Below, piece by piece: positions 46,191 through 59,400 of a DNA stretch of 64,000 nucleotides (position 1 is the stretch's first letter; every line of letters starts with the position of its first letter). Location of the stretch: NCBI GenBank assembly GCA_000934455.1, contig KN886798.1:37460-101459 (forward strand). The letters run 5' to 3'. Below the pieces are notes generated by a model. The model was given only the letters and a program-made list of their open reading frames with translations, ran no database searches and had not been told where the DNA came from. A program made the translations under genes and the position numbers. This DNA is from Apostichopus parvimensis (lineage: Eukaryota; Echinodermata; Holothuroidea; Aspidochirotida; Stichopodidae).

Positions 46191-46474
46191 TTTGTTTCTA
46201 AAACTCAGTTACATATGCTAAGTCACATACCTCGATATTTTAAAAGTCTGTAAAACTTTGTCTTTAATGGTCTCTGCATTTTAAGGTCACTGCCGTTAAC
46301 GCCATGTACCTTGTGTGTGATTCATCATTTATTACATGCATGTAAAGGGCAAACAGTAATACAACAAGAATACAATTTGTATCGCAATGAACAGAATATC
46401 TATAAGCGTTGTGTTTTCTTCTTCGTTCATTTTCTCTATTTTGTTATGTTGCTGTTGTTGTTGTTGTTTTTGTA

Positions 46475-47010
46475 TTCCTTGACGAAGGCAAAATGAGTCT
46501 ACACGATGGCGATGACATGTTTGTGTATATGTGACTCTTGCTTGTAAACATAACTCAAAGAGTTCATAATGGATTAACTTCATATTTGGTACTATGTGAA
46601 ACATTGTAAACATGATAAACTCAAAAAGTACATCTTTGTTGAACTTCATATACACGGTTTGTACATTCAGCTAGGTGAGTAAAAGTACTGTATCCGCAAT
46701 TGGTGGAGATCAAAGGTCATTTGCAGTCAGCATATAAGTAAAGGTCCGAAAATCTCGTGATTACGATAACTCAAGAAATACATCTATCTTGATCTTCATA
46801 CTTAGTATGCAGATACTTGGTGAGTGCAAGAACCATATTGTAAGTGGTAGATATCAACGGTCACTTAAGGTCAATAGTTGTCAAAGTCAACATGATAACT
46901 CCAAAATTAAAGCTACAAATAATCTGTGAATCCTTCAATGCTATGATTGTCTTTTGGTGAACATAGTTTGATCAAGTTCAGTTTCGTTTTGTGAAGGGGC
47001 TCTGTATGGC
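46475..47010 (+). repeat. DR1-bearing tandem element E, copy 3
   Basis: It shows the same start (CGATGGCGATGACATG), monomers with TTGAACTTCATA and GAGTGCAAGAACC, and the same end (TTTTGGTGAACATAGTTTGATCAA, AGGGGCTCTGTATG) as copy 2. AGATCAAAGGTCA near 46708 is one base from a DR1. Confidence 0.75.
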
Positions 47011-47264
47011 GTGATGCAGCTCAGACGGAAGTTTTGAGGAATTATGATCCTACATCAGAATATATCTGAGGAACCTTTCAATGTGTATTGTGTAACAACT
47101 TAAGAAACTCCGTACCCATAGAAATTGAAATCATCGTTCGCCATAGTTACCATTGCATCACTTATGGAGCCGACGATCGGGAAATAAGCAGACGATCGGG
47201 TAAATAAGCAAGAAAGCCACCAAGTTCAGTTAACCAAAGAATGGGTGATGAGCTCCCATCATTC

Positions 47265-48075
47265 TGTAAACAAGATTTTCAAACTATGACCTCTGTCGAC
47301 CTCAGGTAATGACCGCACAGCACGGAAGTGTTGTTGTACTCAAATGTGTAGCCCCACGTATGAGGCTTGAATATTTGTCAAGCTTCATTTTTGGAGTAAA
47401 TTGTGTTTACAGAGTTTTCAAACCTTGACCTAAGTTGACCACAGATAACATTTGACCTCAACAGAAAACAACAGGATTCTTTTACTCAAAAGGTGGATCC
47501 ACATACTAAGTATGAAGTTAATCCAAGATATACTTTGAATTTATTGCATTCACAAGGTTTTTAAACTTTGACCTATGTTGACTGAAATGACTTTTGCATC
47601 CACAGAAAGTAATAAGACTCTTGCACTCAATAATGTGGATCAACATATTAATTATGAAGCTTTACTTTTGAGTTATTGTGCTTACTCGGTTTTCAGGCTT
47701 GACCAATGTTGATGTTAAATTACCTTTAACCATCACAAATGTCAATGGGTTTTGTGTTCTTACCAAGGTGGGTGGGTCTACATACCAACCTAAAAGTCAT
47801 CGATGCTTCACTTTCTAAGTTATTATATTTACAAAGTTTTCAAAATTTGAAATTTGTCGACCTCAAATGACCTTTGACCTCCACAGAAAAAAGATATTGC
47901 TCGTGTACAAAAGATGAAGTCTTCGAGTTATCTTAATTTGTTAACATGCTTTGACCTATCTTGACTTCAAATTACCTTTCATCTCCACCAGTTTTACTGT
48001 GATTCTTTTACTAAATACGGGGAATCCATATACTAGGTAGAAAAGTTCATCCAAGCTTTGTACTCTTAGTAAAAT
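47265..48075 (-). repeat. DR1-bearing tandem element E, copy 4 (inverted)
   Basis: About six ~135-bp monomers run in the opposite direction to copy 3, 255 bp away. Each holds a variant of TTTTCAAACTTTGACCT...TTGACCTCAA. TGACCTTTGACCT at 47868-47880 is a perfect DR1. Confidence 0.75.
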
Positions 48076-48984
48076 GAAAAATGTCATATAAATACATTAG
48101 TTATTGGTGAGGGCTTGGTCGTATATTCAATATTTAGCCATGAATGGTAAACACATGATTGCCTTTATAAAACAAGTTAGCACGTGATCTCTGTAGTGTG
48201 AAATATGTACGCTACACCATATATACATTGCGATGTTCAAGCAAGTTGAATACTTGTCATTAATTGTATCATACAGTTTTACATCTTCGTGCAAGCTCGC
48301 CCCATGGTATTCGATGACCGTGTTAAAAGTATCTTTGCTGTAATCGTAAATATAACAGCACTGTATTTATCACCCATTGCCCGCCAATCTCAATGTCACT
48401 GTGTCGCGGTTCTTTAGTTTAAAGGGATTGGTTAAATCCATGTGACTCTTGAGCAACGATATAAAAGAAAATGTTTTCAATCTGTTGAAAAACTTGAATT
48501 GCTATCTATGTTATTAGCTGTATGTTTCGTGAATGATTGAGTAACTCTTCAAATCAATTAAGGCGAAATGGCTCTACTAAGTAGACCCATGGTTAAGATA
48601 TTTTTCTTTTTCCTTCCTAGCATTATACATACCAGACTTGATCAAATCTGAAAATGAAATCACAGAGCCATATGAAATGGTGCTTGAAGTCTTGATTGTT
48701 TTAACTTTCTTTCAATGCGTTACTTTGGTTGTTGTCTTCGGTATATATAGAGGTAGCCGTGAACATTGTTTCGAAGTTTCTTACAATACCTAAAACTATC
48801 ACTTATAGCAAATACTGCTTACGTTTATCAGGACAATTTGAGAAAACAAAAAACAAAGGGAAAATAAGAGGTTTTATTATTATTTTTTTTTTTTGAGACA
48901 AAAACCCAACCATCTTTATGATTGACATGATATAGATAACTGTAACGTACAATTTACCCAAAATTGTTAAAAAAAATATTATTT

Positions 48985-49420
48985 TATTTGGTAGATATCA
49001 CGGATCTAATCGTCCTTCACACACAAGGGTTAAGACTTGATCAAGTCTAATATGACATCATGGAAACCTGCATGTGCTTTCAATCGTTCTTACGTGTCTG
49101 TTTCTTTCAGTAAAACTGTTTTAGTTTCTGTAATACAGATTGATATTTACAAATGTTGAATCTAAAAATTGTAGCTCTTTACATGATCCAATGATGCTAC
49201 TGGTGTTATTTTTAACACTGATAACACTGTACAATGAAAATAGGAACGACAACAAAAAACAAAGAGAGTGTAAATGTGTCAGATCGTAACGTGGCACGAT
49301 GAAATAACAGATTAAAACAATGATAGTTCTCTGACACGACTTTTAATCAATTGAGGATGTCTCCCAAACGGACAAAGATGTTGTCTTAGCTGTTTAGGGG
49401 GATGGAGTTGTTTCTAACTG
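48985..49420 (+). repeat. Dispersed repeat R1, second long copy
   Basis: It repeats the order seen at 3880-4330: AGATATC, CACACAAGG, the palindrome GACTTGATCAAGTC (about 49030), TATGACATCAT and, 320 bp on, CTCCCAAACGG and CTGTTTAGGGGGATGGAGTT. It lies between the BH3 gene and the convergent solute-binding gene. Confidence 0.5.
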
Positions 49421-50407
49421 TTCATAATAAACAAGCATCTCTATCGAACCGGACCAGTAACGTGTAATGGACATCACGACATTCACAGTAGTCGAATTTT
49501 TTGGCACTATATTTTAGCTCGTTTTTGTAACTAGACTATCCCTTTAATATGCACAAATACACAAAACGCTTGGCAACCAGATGTAAACAGAAAGCCAGCT
49601 ACCATAAATATCAAAAGGTAACCTAATCTGTTAAACAGCTTTGAGGCTGTGAGAGAGTTCACATTTTCGGGCAAAATTATGATCGGTTGGGTCATGAACA
49701 ATGAACAAAAAACAGAAATACGGCTTTCTTCATTGAGCGTCTTCGCGTTTATTATGATTTTAATGGTGCTATCGACAGTAAAAATACCACTTACGTGTTT
49801 AACGCCGTAAGTGTTGTCGCAAAGATTAAGACCTGGTTTATCCATTTTTCACTATAGTGTCATATTGAAATACTGATAAAGTAAGAGGAGATTAGCATAA
49901 AGGAGTAAATGTAGCCTCCAGGCACCGTTTGTATTGTTAAGTGGACCAAATCCCTCGATGGCCAGTTGAATCCCCCTCATAGATACATATACCATTACCC
50001 TATGAATAATACACAATTTTCGATCCCTTCGGCTTATTTCATGTCATAAAGATGAAGATGGTAAAAAAGTATCGCCAATCGCCAATCGCCAACCGCCAAC
50101 CCCCCTATCTTCTCCACTTGATTACGTCACTTGAACATAAATGCGTTTGACCATTAATGAGAAACCCCGACACAACAATCGCATGTAGAAGGTTCCACAG
50201 AAGGTTGCTAAGGCTAATTGGCATGTACAACTCTATACAGAATTGGAGCCTTCAGTAGGGATTCTGGGGAATCAGGATATATAGTAAAACACTGGGATTT
50301 CCTTTTAAAAGGGCAACTGTTGTTTTGCAATTTGGCAAGAATGCAATAAGAGAAACATTAGAAATAAAATGAGTTTGGGTTACAAATTTTTCTTTTTCGG
50401 TTGATCT

Positions 50408-53400
50408 CTAATCTTCGAGACATTTCCTCGACAATGTCATTTCAGTGATGACATGTCCTGTCAAGAAAAGAAAACAAATAAATATATCAAGGATGATTTT
50501 AAGTCCCAACTAGAATATATGGATTCTCTCATCTTACTATATATCTACTAATATTTGGGAGAAGTCAAAATTTCCGAAGTTGTGTATTTTGCAGGAGCAC
50601 TGTCTAATATGTTTCATTTCTATATATGTCATGAATCTATGTGTCATTTTATATCTAATTCTTAATCGACTTAAATCCATCGTTTTAAATTTGGATAAAA
50701 CTTGCGAAACAATATCGGGAATCGGGAGATACATATATTTTGTCATATAGCATAATTTTTTGTATTTCAAAAATAATTTCAAATATCATGATCACGTACA
50801 TTTCAAGTACGTTACACGTATATATTGTTTATTCCAGGATATTTCACGTACCGTCACCATGCACTAATAAAAAATGTTGGTACAGTATATATATTTCTTT
50901 CACTGCTTTCGTGTTGTTCACGGACATTTTACATACCGTGACCATAAAGTTAATTTCTAGTATATCCCTTGTAGCTTACATTTCTCCATGTGTGATGTAT
51001 AGCAGTAGTAATATATTGATAGTCTGGTAACTTTGTTGTAAAGCAACCTCAAGTGTCACTGTCTACAAATGTATTGACAATTAACGGATTGTCTCTCTCT
51101 CTGCTTCACGCTGTGTAAGACATATTTTAAGAACTTTGACTAGGAGATGAAGTCTTCTAACTTCTTAACTCTTTTTTCTTTCAAATATGCTTGGCGTGGG
51201 GGGGGGGGGGGGGGGGGGGAGGAGGGCGGGGTCCTTTCCTATACTTACCATGATTAATTGTCACATAGTCACATACTTTTTGATAAACTCCGTTGTCCCT
51301 GATCCTTTGAAATGCTTCATTCCACCAGAGGGTCAGTTCATTATCTGGCCGTGTCATTATCGACAATGAGGACTTACTGCATTTGTCTTCTAAACCGCCT
51401 GCTGTAAGAGCTTGAAGATCGGTTTTGAATGGCTCGATATAAAACATGAACCCACAATCGACCTGAAACGTAACATGGATAACCAAAAAATACAAAAAAA
51501 ATACAAAAAAATAAAGCAAATGAGCAAACTAGTTTTTGGCTAGAACGGGATGCGAACTAGCGACCCTCAGTGGATTTTTTTTAAATTATTGTCATCTTTA
51601 GTGAGATTAATCTTTAATGAGATTACAAGCTCAACGCTAGAACAGGGCCTGTAATCCATACAGAGGTCACTCGTTCGAATCCTATTCTACCCACAAATTG
51701 ATTTGCTTTTTCCTTTTGCCTAAACCTTGCCAGGCTGTTTCCGCTATTCAATTACTTAGTTTATATATAAAATAATAATAAAAATATAGAGTTTTAACAA
51801 GTCAGAAAAAAAATGAAGAAAAGAAAAAAACAACACAAGAAGACATTAGGTAAAAGACGATTAAACAAAGCGACTTAACAGCATCTTTTCATCTGGATCA
51901 ATAACAACTGGTTTATTTTCTATTCTTTTAATTTCTTTTCTGATGTTCGCAGAACACAAAAGGCATCAAATGTATTGTTGTTATCTCATAAAGTACTTAA
52001 TTAAATATTTTTGAAGGACATAAAGTTCGTTACTTTGTCGCAATCCTCCTATTATCATGTAATTACGTATATAAAACAATGGGGACAACTATAAGGAATA
52101 GTTAAAGGATCGCTTCAAAATTAATTTTGGAATGTTGTAAACCATTCAAAAATATTGCATATTAGACTAGATTGTATTTATATAACATGTGTTTTTTTTT
52201 TACAAATGCCCCTTTAAACAGCTAGGGCCGGGAAAATATGAGATAAATGATATTGTATTTTCATTTTCATAAAGGAAATCTGAAGTGTATAGAAAGTGAC
52301 CTCTTTGTCATAAATTGTCCACGGGGCGCAACCAGACTCTCGACTCCTCTGCCCCAGTGTAAGAAAAGACTATTTTTAAAATAAATAACTGTCATTTAGA
52401 TTTAGCACAGCGTACCTCTCCTCTAGCAATAGCTTGTGTGAGAGCTTCAAAGGATTGGTAATGGCGAGCGTTTGCTCTGCTGAAGCCCTGAGAAGAAAGA
52501 AAAACGATAAAGAATTGAAGAAAAGGTGCCCAGATGCATCAATTATGTTCTGCAGACGCGTCTCCCCACCCCTGGGATCCACGCTTTCATGTGCCGGGAA
52601 AATTGATACCAATCATCACAAGCAAAATTATGACATTTTAACTAAATTAATAGTAGAAACATGACAACGGTCAAAAGGAAAATCCGAAAAAGATTATATC
52701 CGCCAAAAAGTTTACCCACGATTGGTTGGGCAGACATATCCAGTGTTGGAGTAAAGTACTTTTGAAGCTTTTTAGCGGAGGGGTGAGGGGAGGAGGGGGG
52801 GGGGGTGAGTTGTTAGTAGGTCTCGTTCACCTTTTGTTCAGGGCCGTCCAGCTCCAAACAACACCAATACCATGAGTGTAGTTGTCTAACTTTCATTTCG
52901 TACATAATGTGACCTCTATGGGAATTTCTATCAATGGTTCGTAATAACTGTGTATAAATAAAGTGACGTTATTCCCCATTCACCTATCATATTCCTTCTA
53001 AAAACATATGTTTGTAGAAAATATCATAAAAAAAAACCGACCATAGCAGACGTTTTTGATGGATTTTTGTCTTTACAATACCAAATAACTACCTGTCGTT
53101 TCTGTCAGAAATAAAACAGTGCTTTGGCGTGTGTAATTTTATCGGGAACCTGTAACCACCTATGAACACGTGACTATAAAGAACGTTTGTAACTCAAAAT
53201 AGTCTGTGCTCTGATCGTTCAGGTGTTTAAACCCCCAGCAAACTGTACGATTGATCCCAACCACACTCGTCTCGACCGCCATTACTTGAAAATTCTTAAT
53301 CGTGATAAATTTTTCTTCTTTTGTCAAAATTCTTCAAATATGTAATGACCATATTCCTGAAGCAGAGAACGAGATAACCCGATGTCAATACGTTTCTCGA

Positions 53401-56400
53401 CAACGACGTTTGTGGTTGCTTATGAAACAAAGTAGCCATGACTATACCTGTAATATTCGTCAAATATTCGAAACAAAGGCTACTAGATAATATACTAGAA
53501 ATTAACCTAATGGTACCGGTATGTAAAATATTTGTGACATACACGAAATATGCCTCAAAACTATGAAACAATGAACTCCGCGAAATATGTATAGGCCTAT
53601 ATATAGATTGTAAGTGAACTGGATTCGTGCATGGTCACGGTATGCGAATATACCCGAATCCCACAAACTGTATTTTTTCAAGGGAATATTCTTGTTGTCT
53701 TACTGAAAACTAATTTATCTCACAACGATTATGTTCGGTTTACCGTGATATCGTCATACATCGACAAACAAGTGTCATCGGTTAGCCATCCATCTAAGAA
53801 CCCGACTGTGAGGTTAGTCAGATCCCGCCAGTTGATTCCTGATTTTGATTTTGCGGTATAAATAGCTAATTTAAAGTTTAAATTGGTCAGGAACTGGTCA
53901 CTAAACTTAAAGGTATTTCGTCGATTTGCGGTATTGGCCCAAGCTGAAAAAAGGGGAAAAAGAGAGAAAAAAAAGAAGAAGTTTACTCGACTTACATAAT
54001 TCTTTATAATTTTTACCCATAGTTGAGATAATGTGAGTCGTGGTGTCAAATGTCAGAGATGTCTGTCTATGAGTAGCGTATATGCAGGTACATTATAGTT
54101 ATTGATCTGTCAATAAAAAAACACAGTTTATTACAAGTCATTGCTATGACCCCTATTGGGAATAATTCTCCTCACTCCCCCCCCCCCCGATTCCTTCCCC
54201 CACGAGAGATCAACACTCATTTGAGTGTTAGCTCTGGAGTGTTAGCTCACTGGTTAACGCCGGTACCTTCCAATCATAAGGTCCCCGGTTCGATTCACTC
54301 CAAGATTAATGTATGTCGTCCAGTCACAGAGTTGTTGACAATTGACACTTTATAATCATGGACGTTAAATAAGAATCTAAGAGACTGACTTTGGTCAGCT
54401 TTGATAAGCCAACGAGGCTTCTTCGCGAGTTCCTGCTTGCAGGAGAATCTTAAATACATACATTAATACATTTGACAATATTTCAAACAAACACTGTTGA
54501 GAACACCCCTGAAAACCGACCTGTGCATCCATCGTACCAGCGACCCAGTAGACCCTGGCCGCCATGAGCTGCCATTCCCGTCTCTGAGTCCCAACAGTTC
54601 TCGTAAAAGTCCCAAATAATTTCACAATTTTTGTCTGCTTCTTGGCAAACTTTTGAGAGAAAATAATGGGAAACCACGTTTATTTGCAGGTAGCAAATTT
54701 TATCCCAACTTACTTTATACATAAAAATATGTTAATATCTAGAATTTGAAATATTTAACCTTCAATCTGATTATTTCCATTGCATGCACCAGTTGTACTC
54801 ATAGAAGAGCAGCTTTCATGCCCGGTCTTTGACCAGATTCACTACAGCGGTTGGTGTTGAGTGAACAAGCTGGCAAGGGGTGTTTTCACCTTTCTTTGTC
54901 AATGTGACCCCAAATGACATTTGTCCTCCACTGATAACAAAAGCAACCGAGAACCGTCTCACCATCTCCATCGCCATGATTCCGTTTGTATTTGATAAGG
55001 AATAATACCTTCTTGTTGATCCCCCAAATGGTAAACCTTACGTATGTGAAACAGTTCGTATCACATTAACTTGCTTTTCTTGTATATGGAGGTGGAGGGG
55101 GGGGGTAGGGATAGGGGGAAGGTGAGGGGGGGGTGGCGCAATATATGGTTTGCGACGATCTTCGTTCATAGCTTACAGGTCGGTTCTTATTTAGCATCTT
55201 AAATGGCTATAAATACATAAATAACATACAAGATATATGGTGATACCTATATCTATTTATTCATCTGTATAATATATCAATATTCTCATCGTACCTGCGT
55301 TTACTAAATCGATCGAGAAACCTCGAAGTTGTCCGCTTCTTTCATCTCTAAAGAGTGAAACAGAACAAACATTTGTTATTCGCCTATCAAGATTTGTCTA
55401 GATATAGCGGCGAGCGTCAGTTCACAACTATATTCAAACTAGGTGTTCACTATAGCAATAGGATTGGGCCGGGGCCGGGGTGTAACGAGGTGTAACGAAA
55501 CAGACAGGATGCACAGGTCATTTTGGGTGGGCATAGGAGAACAATATTTTCTTACTGTGAGTAGTACCAGCTAGTATATGAAGAGCTATAACGTGTTGGC
55601 AATATTTTCAGCTTTTTTTCTCACCATTGTTGTGTAGGACAGGGCTAGGATGGGCGAATCCTCTGATTTTTAATTTCGTTCAAACGAGGTTTACCAAATT
55701 AAATATTTTCAAATCATTTTAATCAAACATTACCACCGTCTCGATACCCTATACTTTCTGAATTTGCGGATTATATGGGATTATATGGGGTGTGTGCATA
55801 GGCGTAGGAGGCGGGGGGGGCTGGGGGGGGGGCTGGGGCTGCAGCCCCCAACCATTTTTTTTTTGAAAATTCGGGCAATATGCTGATAATTTTTCTGGCA
55901 CCTACTGAAAGAAAAATAATTTGCAATGTGTTTTTCAATGGTTAAACTGATATTATTATTATCATTATTATTGTAACGACTTCCCCAATAATTCTAACCA
56001 ATATGGAAGGTTCACAACACGACAAATGATTGTTTGTTATTGGCATGCGATGTAATAACCGATGCACGCCTATATGATATGCACATTAACACGTTGAACG
56101 CGCACGGAGCGCGCGAAAAAGTTTGGTTATATTTTTCGGGCAAGTCGTTACAGCCCCCCCCCCCCCAATCATATTGGGCTTCTACGCTTATGGGTTAGTA
56201 GGGGGGGGGGATAGGGTAGCGATATTTTCTACCGATACCTGTCTCCATGGTTCCATTTTATGAGAAATTCTGGCTCCGCCGATAAATATTGATGTAGTTC
56301 GTGAGGAACATTTGTTTTTAGAGCTAAATTGATTGTTTAATAAAATTTGGCTAAGGACATTTCAGGGAACTGATTCAAGGAGTTTGTGTCAAAATAGGAT

Positions 56401-59400
56401 CAATAACAACTTACTTAGAGGTATACTCGATTTAATAAACAGATTGTCGAAAATTTCCTTTAATGAAACTCACATGTACTCCAAAGCGTGTCCGGTATGA
56501 CCTGCTGCAAAAGTCCACACATAGTCATCATTTGTGGTAGCTGTATGTGTAGATATGTATATAAAAGAAAACACATAGTCATCATTAGATAAATTTAGGA
56601 GAAAACACATAATAATCATTTGTGGCAGATGTATCTGTAGATATATTTAGGAGAAAGCACATAGTTATCATTTGTGGCAGATGTATCTGTAGATATATAT
56701 GTAGGAGAAAACACATAGTTATCATTTGTGGCAGATGTATCTGTAGATATGTATATAGGAAAAAACACTTAGGCATCATTTGTGGCAGCTGTATCTGTAG
56801 ATAAATTGAGGAGAAAACACATAGTTATCATTTGTGGCAGCTGTATTGGAGATATATATGTAAGAGAAAATACATTGTCATCATTTGTGGCAGCTGTATC
56901 TGTAGATATGTATATAGGAGAAAACACTTAGGCATCATTTGTGGCAAATGTATCTGTAGATATATTTAGGAGAAAACACATAGTTATCATTTGTTGCAGC
57001 TCTATTTGTAGATATATATGTAGGAGAAAACACATAGTCATCATTTGTGGCAGCTGTATCTGTAGATATGTATATAGGAGAAAACACATAGTCATCATTT
57101 GTGGCAGATGTATCTGTAGATATATTTAGGAGAAAACACATAGTTATCATTTTTGGCAGCTGTATCTGTAGATATGTATGTAGGAGAGATCACTGTTATC
57201 ATCATTTGTGACAGCTGTATCTGTAGATATACAGTTAGGAGAAAACACTTAGTCATCATTTGTGGCAGCTGTATCTGTAGATAAATTTAGGAGAAAACAA
57301 ATAGTCATCATTTGTGGCAGATGTATCTGTATATATATGTAGGAGAAAACACATAGTCATCATTTGTGGCAGATTTATCTGTAGATATGTATATAGGAAA
57401 AAACACTTAGGCATCATTTGTGGCAGCTGTATCTGTAGATACATTTAGGAGAAAACAAATAGTCATCATTTGTGGCAGATGTATCTGTATATATATGTAG
57501 GAGAAACACATAGTCATCATTTGTGGCAGATTTATCTGTAGATATGTATATAGGAGAAAACCCTTAGTCATCATATTTGGCAGCTGTATATGTAGATACA
57601 TTTAGGAGAAAACACATAGTCATCATTTGTGGCAGATGTGTCTGTAGATATATTTAGGAGAAAACACATAGTTATCATTTGTGGCAGCTGTATCTTTAGA
57701 TATATATGTAGGAGAAAACACATAGTCATCATTTGTGGCAGCTGTATCTGTAGATATATTTAGGAGAAAACACATAGCCATCATTTGTGGCAGATTTATC
57801 TGTAGATATGTATATAGGAGAGAACACATAGTCATCATTTGTGGCAGCTGTATATGTAGATAAATTGAGAAGAAAACACATAGTCATCATTTTTTGCAGA
57901 TGTATCTGTAGATATATTTAGGAGAAAACACATAGTCATCATTTGTGGCAGCTTCATCTGTAGATACATTTAAGAGATCACTGTTATCATCATGTTGTCA
58001 AAATTGATAGTTTAGAGTAATTATTATGTAACTGCTTCATAGTAAAGACATTTTACAGTCAGGCTACAGGCTACTTATCATTGATCTGAGGATAAATTAG
58101 AAGAAATTCTACTTAACGCTATGGCTTATAATATCTATGTTGACAGTTTTCAGTGATTATTATCTTCGATTATTGTCCACACATAAATTCACAATACACA
58201 AGTTTGAGATTTCTAGTAGTCAGCTGTATGCACAGCAACAAACTTACATTGGCACGTTAAGAATATTTGTAAGAAAAAATGGCTAAATCATTTATAACAT
58301 TGTGAAGCAATTAAAACTTTGCTGCAAAAATGTTAATTTGTTGAGATTTGAAATGCTGATGATTTTGTCGTTTTTTGCAAATAAATAAAGAGTTGTATAC
58401 ACTTATTAAATGTATAAGAAAAATAATAAATTTGTTGATTAATTCTAAACATATTAACTTAGTCAGGATTACATTGTCTTGAAACTTGATAACCTAGTTA
58501 ATTAAAATATTTTCAATCTTTATACGACGTCACATTCATTTGTCATATAGTCATTTCATGTTCCGAGTCTGCGAATTAAATACATAATGGAGTCACTGGT
58601 ATAGGCTCATAATTCGATGTAAATATGTATGTAGTAAGACTACAATAACTTACGCGGAGTTTTATTTTTTATCCAGAAATATAAAACTAAAATAACATAA
58701 TCAGGAAATATCAGAACTTGGCAAATCGGTAGTAAATGGATATAAAGTTGATCGACTAATTGAATATTTATCGAAAAAATAATTGAATAATCGAATAATT
58801 GATCGACAAAAAACAGCTAGGCCCTATAGCAGTTTAGAATAAGGTCATATCTTGTGAATTTTCGACGTAAAGGGAGTCAGTGTAGGCCCAAATTATAGCA
58901 CGCTATTATTGCTAGAAATTTTCAAAAAGTACTTTCCTGGAGGTCTTTACTCTTCATATTGTTCTCCAACATTTATTTTTAGGAACACAATGCCCCAATG
59001 AGGAAAATTTCCTCGAAGGTTGTAATAAACACAGTTTAATAATTTTGGCCAAAGGTGACCATATTTGAATATCTAGCATATTTGGGGCCAATACAGCATG
59101 CCTTTAAGGAATAAGGTTGCCGTTAATGACAAACAGGTTTTACCTTCTACCCAAGTTATTCATAAATGAGTGTTTCCAGCTAGAATGACCTCCATACTGT
59201 AAATAAACATAGATGATATTAAATATATTACATCATATGACTGAGTGTGACGATGGTTTGACAGGAAAGCGAAAAATAACATGTTTGTTCTCTCAAAGTG
59301 TTGTTCTAATTACAAAGGGCGCAAATTTCATTTGTGTCTGTCCGACTACGTAATAGAATGTATTTGTTGAATGTACTTGTTGAATGCAAGAAAAAGGGTA

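Noticed and set aside
51181-51260. Extension of solute-binding exon 7 through a poly-proline tail
   Set aside because: The GTAAGT donor at 51248 gives a phase-matched last exon at 50457-50408; the proline run is the translated C tract of the intron.
56523-57990. CRISPR-like array
   Set aside because: Units are contiguous with no unique spacers, and the DNA is animal; it is a minisatellite.
59100-59210. Acceptor and donor pair on the minus strand around 59200 and 59150
   Set aside because: In the phase required between exons 1 and 2 it contains a stop codon.
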